Of a DNA stretch of 64,000 nt, positions 45,801 through 52,700 are shown one piece after another. Origin of the DNA: Pandoraea apista. GTDB taxonomy: Bacteria; Pseudomonadota; Gammaproteobacteria; Burkholderiales; Burkholderiaceae. The notes under the pieces are model-generated. The model ran no database searches and had not been told where the DNA came from. It saw only the letters and a program-made list of their open reading frames with translations. The position numbers and the translations under genes are program-made. The first letter of the stretch is position 1; every line of letters starts with the position of its first letter. The DNA lies in assembly GCF_001465595.2 (NCBI RefSeq), contig NZ_CP013481.2:3906001-3970000 (forward strand). Reading direction: 5' to 3'.

Positions 45801-46179
45801 CAGCCGCCGCACGCGCATTGGCCTGCGCGGCCTGCATCGCGGCAATGTTCTGCGCCGCCGTGCCCAGATTCGCAATCGAGCGCTGCAACTGCGCGTTCGC
45901 CTGTTGCTGCTGCGCCGACGGGTCCATGAGCGACGTGACCGGCATGCCGTTGGGCAGGCGTCCCGTCTGCGACGCTGTGGCCTGTGCCGCGCCTCGCGCG
46001 GCGAACCACGCGTTGCTGAACGCTTGCTGTGCGTGGGCGCTGTGCCACACACCGCTGGTGGCCAGCGCCACGGCAACGGCCTGCATGATCGGTGAAACCG
46101 GTGAGACGCGCCGCCGCGCCGGAGGTGAGTGACGACGTCGATGGCTCGTTGCTGCGCCCTGGTGCCCGCGTGTGTTCAT
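33895..46179 (-). CDS. FHA1: giant filamentous-haemagglutinin-type TpsA exoprotein
   Basis: This 4,094-residue protein belongs to the two-partner secretion (TpsA) adhesin/exoprotein class. A long signal peptide ends at Ala-His-Ala50. A TPS secretion domain follows (about 150-420), with the hallmark LNRNGVIFGG (variant of NPNG) and 'DTRNLVVAA'. After it come about 3,000 residues of Gly/Ser/Thr/Asn-rich beta-helix repeats and a C-terminal region (about 3,300-4,000) like the DUF3739-type end of Burkholderia exoproteins. The protein is presumably carried across the outer membrane by a TpsB pore, not encoded here, and then acts in adhesion, biofilm or competition. The gene closes the module STN-ECF-FecR-FHA and lies 126 bases after fecR. 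AGGAGG occurs 27 bases before the ATG, too far to serve it directly. Confidence 0.9.
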   Translation of the reverse strand: MNTRGHQGAATSHRRRHSPPARRRVSPVSPIMQAVAVALATSGVWHSAHAQQAFSNAWFAARGAAQATASQTGRLPNGMPVTSLMDPSAQQQQANAQLQRSIANLGTAAQNIAAMQAAQANARAAAGNTDATIPDGLSEGGLKVDTNSLTKGWINAQAPTQTSANGKTNVNIAQTADKAILNWETFNVGRNTSVNFAQQSDWAALNRVNDPNARPSQIQGQIHGDGTVLILNRNGVIFGGTSQVDTRNLVVAAARMSDAQFQTGGIYGANGTTPSFTDALGKVEVQAGANITTRTPTSVTQGGGYVLLLGNQVSNAGAIVTPQGQVALAAGDSFVIRKGVGTDANTASTTRGNEISPQFVAQSTAGKVVNTGLLMASEGDITLAGRDVQQLGTAVSTTTVNTRGTIHLLNSASDTQGKVTLGSGALTSVLISDSGATALDSQRTALIQDGAAQDLIRRQSAAGMFDNLSRLDDRRDQSRVEIVSGGNVEFQSDSLTLATGGQIAVSATGRSFVANRAQLDVSGAVGVSLSMDSNNVKVNVQGNEQRDAPGNRDNAALNNANVWIDRRRLVYVPASVGGYANERWYTPGGLLEVGGYLANQAHGIGEWAAQGGTVTLAGGNAVTQAGSVINVSGGSLDVQTGFLNQTWLRGADGQIYNANSAPAGITYTSVYTGFEVQHPRWGTTTTESYANPIIAPQRVLQNGYTVGRDAGRLVVSTPTATMAGDVVAATYQGPTQVKGADATIADGYAQAQQAAPRGAELILGSYQSASNSSPTLGATGVFYNLSPVARTIVFTGDAPAANDSANDPNTTIALDSQYVSRFGLGAIRAAANDTLRVEGTLSVGPGGTIALYAPQVGIGADLVAHGGAISLGNVVSTVAQSGARVEGSLTPANGLGNVTVADGVRLDTSGLWTNLALDGSTTSALPFVNGGDVTMKSTGDVNVGAGTLIDVSSGGVMRANATIDGGAGGDVTLNAGYSINSLSTPGRLTWLGDVRAYGVTGGGTLNVQSGGTILIGPVTDVAATTGGVNPPPSLHLDPARFQTGFSNYVVNAHDGLTVADGTTLDVTMPVLRADPDIARASVTGSRPAALFSVWTPPVYSENPLSATLTQRGGASLALSAGYDGSPATAPLTIGHGATITVDPKQSIGLTSEGQMTIGGTLNAWGGSLTLAATGQSAGTGYSNVPARSIVIGDDARLDVAARAYVAYDAQGRAYGVAPNGGSITVNPSDAFLVIRPGAVLDASGASARVDRNAGSAASGAPDLVTLAGNGGNIALHSNNGFVLDGTLRAEAGAANAGAQGGTLGVYFDTRSYVGTAGLPAQIGNLHDITLVQTAPPPDTTGSDPQYGQAVIGVDRLTRGGFDNLVLSTNDRFVFQGDLNLSLAGSVNLKGGLLTVSGQTPDAQVRIAAPYIRLDGGSWSAPTIFGDTFVPGIFSLRAGQASAGNSALTFSANLIDVAGRVVSGAQAWQGLGSIGGTTVPTQWFAQDGFADLSLVSTGDIRLAGGLNSQGNINLTAAQIYPVSSAYAAVVAGDRFTGIAPDSHLTIRSNGGVVPDVPYSVFGQLILMGGTVDQGGVVRAPLGVVSLNTTGGNLGADWTSVLLLGQDGTLNATQTDPTVILRSGSLTSASAAGLDMPYGGTSDGVTYRGVNIGGRYATQYNLADTFVSRGDTSGGKAGDTRVLVSGVNIGAAHFIGESGAVIDLSGGGTLQGEGFVSGRGGSVNVLNTPLVNANPAANTYSKASDQVYAIVPSYQGAYAPVVLDKGAGDPAIGKQITIGDGVPGLPAGTYTLMPSSFALMPGAYRVELAGSVPLRQGTRVPVMATGDGSWMTTGVQGTAGTGQLDTQLTRLIVTPGGAVRKFSQFNETTFSQFLLAQSAQFGTVRSRLPEDGKLLNVSFMPATTPGEALNFAGTVRFDGATTPAVTGVEGALFITGGQSVIEIRSPGAAPTPGMVSLVDRDLNAFAAPSLGLGGYWTYFDGQSTLGDSARLFFGNDGLIYNGVTVRSGASLRAGQVFLVGNNVTVEAGATIDTRGFSDNVIDSRYGYVYATGLIAGQNLGYHPGLLAVGNGWLDFLPSDGIGSVSVGDGASLLTQGTIAFAAPNNLSLGNVNLGARYLTVSQNQINIGDSAAMSAAGNAGVLPAGWQLSQAVLDKLLRPSATSGLPALQRLTLTAGGAFNFFGSATLDTGDSPVQMVFNSPAFYGLGSSTDVVRLSTANFLWNGVATGAGTATNPFSSQAPAAVVAGGPGTGAGKLIIDARTIEFGYDDLSQPQSQTPLDRLALGFSGVTLQASEKVTANHLGTLSVGGTQAANGTRSGGDLNLVTPLVTGKPGASMTYNAGGNIVVTAPSGVSPSSTDTQNDLGASLAFNAKSVTIDTALALPSGKLSVAADGTITLGAAARLDLAGRDTTFFDVTQPSWGGKVLLASANGDVTLQSGSVIDVSAAHAAAGSVSLSAPQGQVLVGGTLSGTSGQGQTSGQFSLDSGSLSNAGFSALNQTLSDAGFFASRSFRLRHGDLTVGDGVRATNISIATDNGSLNVVGTIDASGATPGSIILSALGDVTLAGSAVLDAHATSLVTDSQGAAVDASNRANIALTSTSGTVRLGGGARFDMRSPDGVARGQLDINAPRTDETSGDIRIDASAPPDIRGARSIAVNGFWTYTPTDANGTVTQDNGDAAGRPIGADGVAGLAQIDARSRQFIDNAWGNASLQSRLAGLAAYGDAFHLRPGVAITSTSDINTRGDLDLAGYRYGPGVISGVRGSGEPGVLVLRAGGDLKINGSVTDGFGTPVSSPDGAVFQTVLSAVTLTGPYTVAAGGMTLGVGTKLPTTGTLNFSLSVATGTQLYLSDTAHLPIDVVLGGSSISSNRLKSGVVTTADIILPAGYTMKNGTVVGAGGYRIAAGTNTSTLVGIVGTTVNNMLLPPGTILKAGMNAIQFSDAGAYVMKVAATVWPAGVSIAPIKNYTLAAPLDVAQGSVLPTGMYVSTGDAQVGDRPIWAIAPMLDPGTLSWSMRMVGGSDLTSADSRAVLGTAQGGDIVLNDPFTVNVLGKGRGTPAAGISVVRTGTGDLELFAAGDYRQLSPFGVYTAGTSVAGTGAGTQWNAPRALASDGTYLGNNVTARAAYEATLNAQRMWYTQDGGNFTLSAGGDILGWQEPNSEMVGTWVLRQGGAALGQSTAWGINFGTYALDGSVSSGALGLAAFSGMGALGGGAVNVRAGGNIGTDDPTSKRNIVVAVGGSGRVTDAGIVQTGGGVLNVAAGGNLYGGLYSDLRGDTTVTADGNIGLIQLRDYGVAQLQDPRGLSSHKAYAAFSRDGASVAPGDGSVTLQALGDLVMGKVIDPGRAEERVQTQASLGGVSTNAASWFTLWQNDTRLSLFSAGGNASPLGNTSSESSTTLYLPPILDVTAAGGSIYFAPRQSADYLMPSPDGNFQFLAKDNVSGVSSNNVSNISGTFGALGTSLSSLATPQQPGWQTGQASNYWNGGIDFDNTSNEIIYSSSYNLGYGKYLGQGGGLVMFGPNTLTDTSADGNSTISRIYALTGDIQSVNVGQIKTFFNGNGANATYYWASKPVQLVAGGDIVNSSGLINQTRESDVSMLAAGGNIFYQGANSTGFTVTGPGTFEVSAGGDIYLGNTANFTSLGPLVPGDARPGASIAVQAGLGAGKPGLGQTDVAAFAQRYFDPANLADAAQPLADQTGKVAKTYDAELLVWLQSRFGYTGAGGAQALAWFLTLPGEQQRVFVRQVYYAELLAAGREYNDVSGKRYGSYLRGREAIATLFPETAANGEPISRSGGLTLFQGLSTNGGVRTIAGGNIELLVPGGQTTLGVEGVTPSVSATTVPAGVLTQGEGDIRIYSEGSILLGLSRVMTTFGGAIQGWSAEGDINAGRGAKTTVLYTPPRRVYDAWGNVTLSPNVPSSGAGIATLNPIPEVRPGDVDLVAPLGTIDAGEAGIRVSGNVNFAALAVVNAANVQVQGKSTGLPVIAAVNVGALTNASATAAQAATAAQDAVARDRAAQRQNTPSIFTVRMLSNAAGPTERGTGAGGTQDDGSATGAGSQSSAYDRRNRVQIVGHGADLSPRAMSLLTPDERAQLRADR
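44341..46039. repeat. Near-identical 1.7 kb tract, FHA1 copy
   Basis: This stretch is a direct repeat of 60109-61807 (same offset, 15,768 bases, from end to end with no net gap). It covers FHA1 codons about 48-613. Most of it is identical at base level. An 85-base patch (44749-44833) is clearly different. Both ends of the tract drop abruptly to ordinary divergence. Confidence 0.9.
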
Positions 46180-46305
46180 CTGGAATTCAGCCTGTGGTGG
46201 ATGCGTCCTCCTAAAGACACGGGGGCTGCACGAAAACCACCAACTTTTTTGAAACCGTTCGAACCGGACCGCGCGACGTCTCTCACGAGAAGCCGCCGCA
46301 ATATC

Positions 46306-47331
46306 TCAACTCAGAATCAGCACTCCACCGGGCAATGCACGTGACGTCAAACCGAACGACCGCTCAATCTGCAACAGCGCCTCGTTCAGGATCGCGATGG
46401 AGAAGCGGCCACTCACGGGATCTTGCCGGCGCGAGTCGGCCAACAACACGACACGCCCCGGACGATAGCGATTGATCTCTTCGATGACCTTCACAAGCGG
46501 CGTCTGGCGGAACACCAACTCGCCGCGCCGCCAGGCCGACACGGCCGCCGGCTCGACGCTCATGACGCCGCCGATGGCGTCGTCGCGATAAATGGTCTGC
46601 TCACGCGCCGCCAGCCGGCGCTCACCGGCAGGATGCTGCACGCGTACCGAACCCTCGAGACAGCTTACGCAAACGCGCCCATCGAGATAGCGCACCTCAA
46701 AGCGGCCCGAGTCGGCGATGCTGCGCCCTGCGCCGGCCGCGACCGCGAACGGCTCGCGCGCCGACGCCAGATCGACCGCCAATTCGCCGGCCAGCAGGCG
46801 CAGCCCATCAGCCACGCCGTCGCTCGCTTGCCGCCGCACGCTCGTCTGAGTATTGAGCGCCACATTGACGTGCCCGGCCAGCACAATATCGCGCTGCTCG
46901 CCGGTCGCCGTGCGATAGTCCGCCATCCATGTCGCCGCCGACGGCCAGAGGCCGAAAGGCGGATACACGGCGGCGACACCAGCCACCGCCGCTGCGCTCA
47001 ACCCTGCGCCGAGAAGCGCACGACGCCCGGCGTGCACGCTGCCCGCCCCGGCGCCTTGCCGATCGCCGCGCACCAAACGCCGATGGTGCGCGGCCGCATC
47101 GGCATCCGTGCGCAACCATTCGCCGATCGCCGGCCGCATGGCATGCCATTGACGCTTCGCGTCGTCGAACGCCTCGGCGTGGGCTGCACTCGTACTCTGC
47201 CAGCGACGGAACGCATGCAGATCGGCCTGTCGTACGTCACCACCGGCCAGACGGGCGAGCCAGATCCGCGCCTCCTTGAGAAGCGCGTCGTCCCGATCCA
47301 TCGGATCACGCGTTGTCTGGGATATCGTCAT
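46306..47331 (-). CDS. FecR-like anti-sigma regulator A
   Basis: This is a 341-residue FecR-family protein. The N-terminal cytoplasmic part (DUF4880, about 15-60, with 'EARIWLARLAGGD' and 'FRRWQSTSAAHAEAFDDAKRQWHAM') binds the sigma factor. One membrane helix lies at about 102-125. The periplasmic FecR domain follows, with 'DYRTATGEQRDIVLAGHVNVALNTQT', then an STN-like C-terminal part ('RFSIAILNEALLQIERSFGL'). FecR proteins pass an outside signal to their ECF sigma factor, by inhibition or activation. The start ATG 47331 is preferred to the in-frame GTG at 47367 and gives the same length as the paralogue at 62138. It sits between ECF-A and FHA1, so FHA1 is its likely output gene. Confidence 0.88.
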   Translation of the reverse strand: MTISQTTRDPMDRDDALLKEARIWLARLAGGDVRQADLHAFRRWQSTSAAHAEAFDDAKRQWHAMRPAIGEWLRTDADAAAHHRRLVRGDRQGAGAGSVHAGRRALLGAGLSAAAVAGVAAVYPPFGLWPSAATWMADYRTATGEQRDIVLAGHVNVALNTQTSVRRQASDGVADGLRLLAGELAVDLASAREPFAVAAGAGRSIADSGRFEVRYLDGRVCVSCLEGSVRVQHPAGERRLAAREQTIYRDDAIGGVMSVEPAAVSAWRRGELVFRQTPLVKVIEEINRYRPGRVVLLADSRRQDPVSGRFSIAILNEALLQIERSFGLTSRALPGGVLILS

Positions 47332-47421
47332 GGCCTTGCGTCCGCACTTGCGAGTCGATCGCGTCACACCGAATGGCGAGCCGCACCGAAATATTTTTGG
47401 TCTTCATAGAGATGACATGTT

Positions 47422-47964
47422 TCACGGCACGTTTCCGCCACCTTTTTTTGCGGGACCGTGACGTCTCGCCATCTGTTCCGCGCAAAAGTCCTGCGCACGC
47501 CGAAGTTCGTGCTCGACAACGCTCACCGATACGCCCAGTCGCGCCGCCACGTCCTTCTGCGACATCCCTTCCCAGCGCACCAGCAGCAGCACGTCCCGGC
47601 GACGCTCGGGCAACCGCTGAATCAGCCGCATGAGCATTTCCATCTCGGCACGCGCCTGCGCCGTCTGCTCCGGCCCCGGCGTCGGGTCGGCCACCTCGAG
47701 GATTTCGTCGATTTCGCTGGCGCTCGCGTGCTGACTGTTGCTGCGCAGATGATTGATGGCGATGTTCGTCGCCATGCGCAGCAGAAAGCCGTGCGGATTC
47801 AGTACGGTTTCCTGATCTTCCAGTCGCGTGAGCCGCAGCCAGGTGTCGTGCAGCGCATCTTCGGCCAGCTCCGGACTGCGCAACGAGCGCACGAGATGCC
47901 GTTTGAGATCGCCATAGCGCTTCGACAGATAGGCCATCAGGGCCAGCCGGACTTCCTCCGTCAT
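47422..47964 (-). CDS. ECF sigma factor A (FecI-like)
   Basis: This 180-residue extracytoplasmic-function sigma factor has region 2 (about 15-80, with 'EDALHDTWLRLTRLE' and 'GFLLRMATNIAINHLR') and region 4 (about 110-165, with 'RRRDVLLLVRWEGMSQKDVAARLGVS', a helix-turn-helix). It resembles FecI-type sigma factors that work with FecR partners, and a FecR gene does follow after a 90-base gap. The start ATG 47964 overlaps the stop of the STN gene by 4 bases (ATGA). The upstream in-frame start at 47988 adds eight residues and lies inside that gene. Target promoters may include fecR-FHA1 (inference). Confidence 0.9.
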   Translation of the reverse strand: MTEEVRLALMAYLSKRYGDLKRHLVRSLRSPELAEDALHDTWLRLTRLEDQETVLNPHGFLLRMATNIAINHLRSNSQHASASEIDEILEVADPTPGPEQTAQARAEMEMLMRLIQRLPERRRDVLLLVRWEGMSQKDVAARLGVSVSVVEHELRRAQDFCAEQMARRHGPAKKGGGNVP

Positions 47965-48692
47965 GACGGGCGGGCTCCGGCACGGCATACCGGGCCGCCG
48001 TTCGACTCAGGCAGAATCAGCATGGCGAAGGGCTGCGGCAGATCGGGCGACGGCGGCTGCGACACCCGCACCCGCGAGAGCGTGTCGACGAGCGTAGCGC
48101 CCATCGGCGTCTCGCCCGTCTCGGAGAGCACGCGGACATCAACCACGCGCCCGTCCGGCGCCACCCGAAAACGCAGCAGCGCGCGATAGCGGCTCTTGGC
48201 TGTGCGGGCGTTGGTGCAGATCGCTTGCCAGATTTCCGTTTGCACCAGAGCGTCGTAACCGGCCAGCCTTGCCGTCGCGTCTCGCTCGCGCCCCTCACTC
48301 TCCAGTGCTTGCCCGGTAGCCGGCACCAGTACGAAGGTCGTAACGTCGTGACTGCTGGCCGTCTCCACGGCAAGCCCCGTGCCGTCGACCAGACGCCGCA
48401 ACGCCTCCAGCGCGGTATAGCGGCCGGAGACGGGCGACGCGGTACGTCCGGCGACCAGTGCGCTGCTGAACAGTGCCGAACGTCCGGAAACGGTGGAGAA
48501 CAATTCCAGTGCCATGTCGAGGGGTTGCGCGGGGATATCGAACGTATACCGTCGGTCGCCGGCCCCCGCGGTCGCCTGCGTCGGAGCCGTCTGTGCCTGT
48601 GCTCGCACGGCCCCGGATGCGCCAAGAAAACTCAAGCCGCACATGACGCCTGCCAGCACAAGCGCGCCGGCCAATGGCGGATTGCCTGTCAT
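47961..48692 (-). CDS. STN-domain protein with TonB-like C-terminus (module A)
   Basis: This 243-residue secreted or membrane-anchored protein has a signal sequence (1-31) and an STN domain (about 50-122, with 'YTFDIPAQPLDMALELFS' and 'ALEALRRLVDGTGL'). It ends in a TonB-like domain (about 165-243, 'ALLRFRVAPDGRVVDVRVL' and 'FAMLILP'). In FecA-type receptors the STN domain touches FecR and the TonB protein supplies energy. Here both pieces are in one small protein with no receptor between them. Together with ECF-A and FecR-A it forms a cell-surface signalling set, translated in one overlapping operon. The function is inferred, as no exact family is recognised. Confidence 0.75.
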   Translation of the reverse strand: MTGNPPLAGALVLAGVMCGLSFLGASGAVRAQAQTAPTQATAGAGDRRYTFDIPAQPLDMALELFSTVSGRSALFSSALVAGRTASPVSGRYTALEALRRLVDGTGLAVETASSHDVTTFVLVPATGQALESEGRERDATARLAGYDALVQTEIWQAICTNARTAKSRYRALLRFRVAPDGRVVDVRVLSETGETPMGATLVDTLSRVRVSQPPSPDLPQPFAMLILPESNGGPVCRAGARPS

Positions 48693-48748
48693 CTCGATGG
48701 GACGATCGTCGGAGTTCTAAGAAGGCCTCAAGCCGCTGTCTCGCCTGC

Positions 48749-48790
48749 AATGTCGTTGAATATTGTGAATTTTCAGTGACAAACGACATT
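48749..48790. repeat. 9-bp inverted repeat between ECF-C and STN-A
   Basis: AATGTCGTT (48749-48757) is repeated inverted at 48782-48790 with a 24-base AT-rich spacer. It lies about 60 bases upstream of the STN-A start and about 90 after the ECF-C stop. It could be a regulator-binding site in the STN-A promoter or a weak hairpin. Confidence 0.4.
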
Positions 48791-48880
48791 CTTGCGGGAC
48801 GGCGGCCGTCTTTCCGACAGCGGGATTTCGCCGGGTTCCGTACGCGGCAATCGCCACCGGCGACGAACCGGAAGGGCCCG

Positions 48881-49549
48881 TCAGACCTCGGCTTGCGTGC
48901 AAGACGGTGACGCCGAACCCGCAACGGGCGCGGCAGCGCGCCTGACCGGACGGCGTGCTTCGCTGATTCCGCCGCACGCCTGCCGCCCGGTCTGCGCGGC
49001 GCAGTAGTCGAGTGTCTGGCGCAGCAGCGTGTCGACTTTGCGCAACGACAAGCCGTGCCGCGCGGCCACTTCCTCGCGTGTCAGGTCGTCGACGCGCAAC
49101 TCCATCAGCACGCGCCGGTGGTGGCCCGACATTGCCTCCAACGCACGAGCGAGCGCCGCCAGCTCCGAGCGGGCACCCGCGACCGCCTCGGGCCCCGGCC
49201 CGCGATCCGGCAGCACGTCGAACACGTCGTTCTCGTCGGCAAGCGACGCCCACATGCTGCGCCCGCGCATCTGATCGACGGCCAGGTTGTAAGCCATCCG
49301 AAACACATAAGTCTCGGCACTATGCACGGCGTCGGGCAGCGTTGCACTGCCCAGACGCACCCACGCCTCATGCAGGCTGTCGCTGGCCGTGTCGGAACAG
49401 CCGATCCGGCGCGACAAACGCCGCAGCAGGCGGTCGTAGTTCGACTCCAGACACTCCCGCAGCATCTGGGTCGCCGCGCTTGCCCGGTCGCCCTCGCTGC
49501 CGTCCTGTACTTTGGCCATGGCGACGGCGACGTTGCTTCTTGTGCTCAT
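48881..49549 (-). CDS. ECF sigma factor C
   Basis: This 222-residue ECF sigma factor has region 2 at about 26-90 ('CSDTASDSLHEAWVRLG', 'YVFRMAYNLAVDQMR') and region 4 at about 135-190 ('MSGHHRRVLMELRVDDLTREEVAARHGLSLRKVDTLL'). A C-terminal tail of about 30 residues, rich in Ala, Arg and Pro with several Cys, is longer than in the other two sigma factors. It has no FecR of its own and sits between FHA2 and STN-A. The start ATG 49549 follows a weak GTGG. An upstream in-frame start at 49654 is less likely. It may couple the two modules or control STN-A and ECF-A (inference). Confidence 0.85.
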   Translation of the reverse strand: MSTRSNVAVAMAKVQDGSEGDRASAATQMLRECLESNYDRLLRRLSRRIGCSDTASDSLHEAWVRLGSATLPDAVHSAETYVFRMAYNLAVDQMRGRSMWASLADENDVFDVLPDRGPGPEAVAGARSELAALARALEAMSGHHRRVLMELRVDDLTREEVAARHGLSLRKVDTLLRQTLDYCAAQTGRQACGGISEARRPVRRAAAPVAGSASPSCTQAEV

Positions 49550-49722
49550 TTCCACGTCGACGCCCCCCAAGCCCTGCTTTCCCCGTGTGACTTCTGCGCG
49601 AACATTGTGTCCCCCCGATACCCATGAACGCTTCGATCTGCCGGCTGACGGCAAGCCTCAATGACAAGACGGATATCGAAGGGCAAATCCGCAGATTATT
49701 TTTTGTAACGGCGCCGGCGCTG

Positions 49723-52700
49723 TCACAGATGCGCCTTTTCCTCACGGGTGAGTTGCGTCTTCTGTGCTTCGGTCAACTCACCATTCCCAACCAGTTGGAA
49801 TGCGCTCGCGGGGTCGTAGCTGACACGCGCCGGGGGTAACGCCATCGCGCCCTTCGCACCTGCTGCGGGGGCACCAGAATCCGGTCCGCCCAGCATCCGC
49901 ACCGAGAAGATCGACGGTGCGTTCTGACGCTGCGCCACTCGCTCTCGCGCCATCGCGTCCTGTGCGGCCGACGCTGCCTGTGCCGCCGTGGCGCTCGCAT
50001 TGGTCAGCGCGCCGACATTGACGGCCGCGATCACCGGCAAGCCCGTCGACTTACCCTGCACCTGCACGTTGGCCGCGTTCACGACCGCGAGCGCCGCGAA
50101 GTTGACGTTGCCCGACACGCGAATGCCCGCTTCCCCTGCGTCGATGGTACCCAGCGGGGCGACCAGATCGATGTCGCCGCCCGGCACTTCCGGCAGCGGC
50201 GCCAGCGTGGCGATACCAGCCCCGCTCGACGGCACCGATGGCGAGAGCGTCACGTCGCCCATGCCGTCGTACACACGCTTGGGCGGCGTGTAGAGCACGG
50301 TCGTCTTCGAACCGCGCCCCGCGTTGATATCGCCCTGCGCCGACCACGCCTGAATGCTGCCGCCGAAGGTCGTCATCACTCGCGACAGACCGAGCAGAAT
50401 GCTGTCGCGGCTGTAGAGCTGAATGTCGCCTTCGCCCTGCGTGACCACACCGGCGGCTGCGCCCGGCGTGACGCCTTCAACGCCGACCAGCGTGCGGCCG
50501 CCCGGGTTGAGCATCTGAATGCTGCCGCCGAAGTTGGTGCGCACCCCGGCGTCGCTGGTGACGGGAATGTTCACGCCATTGACGTTGTTCATCCCGACCA
50601 CGCTGCTGAACATCGTGATCGCGCCGTTGTAGTCATTGGGGCGACCGGCGGTATCGTTCGTGGGGAACAGCGTCGCAATGGCGTCGCGTCCGCGCAGATA
50701 GCTGCCATAGCGCGGGCTGCCCGAGTCGTTGTATTCACGGCCGCCAAGCAGCAACTCCCGGAAGTACACGTCGCGCACGAACACGCCTTGCTGGGCGGTG
50801 GGCAACGCGAGGAAGTACGCGAGGGCATCGGCCGGGGTGCCGTCGTAGCCGAAACGCCCCTTGAGCCATGTCACCAATTCTTCGCCATAGGCGTGCGCCA
50901 CCTTACCGCTGCCCGCCGGCGCAATGCCGCCGGGCGACTGGTTCGCCGGATCGAAGTACGTCTTGGCAAAACCGGCGTAGTCCGGGCCGTTGGCGCCTAC
51001 CCCAGCCAACACCGAGATCCCTGCACCGCCGCTCGTGTTCGACGGATGAATCACATCGCCCACACTCGTTAGCATGCCGTAATAGCCCTGATACAGATTT
51101 CGCCCGGCCTGCATCTGCAACAGCCCCGGTCCGAGAATGTTCGCCGACTGGTAGAGGATGTCGCGTCCGGCCTGCATCAGGGTGATGTCGCTGCCGGTTA
51201 CATTCGCGAACGTGTCCGGTGCCGTCCCCATGCCGACGATGTCTCGCCCCGCCATAACCTCGAACGGCTTGGCGGCAACGTACCAGGCGTTGTGCGACGG
51301 GATGAACTGCGCCACCGGGTCATTGACCATCTTGAGCGTCTTGCCCAGCCCCAGATCGTCGATATCCACGCCTGCATAGATGCGGGCGGGCACGCTGTCG
51401 CCTGCGTGGAGCGCCGACGTCACCGTGTCTTCGCCGTAGGCGAGCGGCGTGCGGGCATTCTGACGAATGGCCGCATCGGTCGACGCGCTGTTAAGCGCTC
51501 CGCCGTTGAACGTCTGAAAGAAGACGTGCTGCGGCGTGGCCAACGCCACCATGTCGGCACCGGACATCGAGACAGTTCCGCCCTGACCGTAGATCGTACC
51601 TGCCGCATATATCTCGAGCTGCCCCACGGGCGAGGCGATCAACTCCAGGTCGGTTCTCGGGTCATCCGGCGTCATGCCCGTCTTGAAGCGGATGTCGCCA
51701 TTGGCGGCCGTCACGCTGAGGCTACCCGGGAAGAACGTGCCGGCGTTGTTGATCGCGTTGCCTGAGGCGCCGCCGTCCATGGGCATCACGTCGCCACCGG
51801 CCGAGAACAAGGACACCTTGCTGGACGGCCGGAACAGTGTGAACTGCGTATACCCGCCCTTGCCAACGGTGCCTGTGCTGTCCGTGTAGTACCCGCCCTT
51901 GGTGTCCGCAGTCGGGATCATGCCCGCGTCGCCAACGCCGCCGAGCACCAGATCGCCACGTGCGCTCATGCTGACCGTCCCGTCACCCGGAACGAGTGTC
52001 GGCCCGCGTGTTTGCGTCACGCCCTTGATCGTCGTCAACAGTTGCACACGCGGATCGAACGACTTCCAGTAGCTGCCGTTGCCGAACGGGGCCATCGTGC
52101 CGATCGAGCCTGCATCGATGCTTGCATCGCCGCGCAGGTTCGTGACATTGCCGAAGTAGTCGGACGGACGGTCGGACTGCTGCGCCAGAGACGAGCGTCC
52201 GTTGAGCATCCCGCCGACCTTCAGGCTCACATCGCCGCCGCCGGTCTGGATCACCGTGCCATCGGAGAGCACGCGCTCGGTCGAGGCGACGACGAGGTCG
52301 AGACCGGTCGATTGCAATACGTTGCCCGACGTCATTACGCCGGCGTTGCGCCCGGCGTCCACGGTCAGATTCCCGCCCCCGAGCGTGCCAATGCCCTGGA
52401 ACCCGACAATCGACTGCGTGAGGCTGTTCGGGTTGACCTGCGCCAGCGAGCCGAAGTTGATGCCCCATGCCGCCGGGTCCTGCGTCAGCCCGGCACCGCC
52501 CTGACGCCACAACCAGTTCGACGTGAGGTTACTGTTGTTATAGCGCACCGAGTTATCGGCGATCTGGATATTGCCGGTGACGTCCTGCTGCGCGACGAGC
52601 AGCATGTCGCCACCGTGCTCCGGATACCAGACCTGCACAGCGCCGCCTGACGCCGTGGCCGGCAGGTTGTACGGATTGCTGCCATCGGCCGCGAGGATCG

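Noticed and set aside
33961..46130. Many open frames on the plus strand under FHA1 and FHA2
   Set aside because: They are shadows of giant GC-rich genes, Arg/His/Pro-rich and without Shine-Dalgarno sites or domains.
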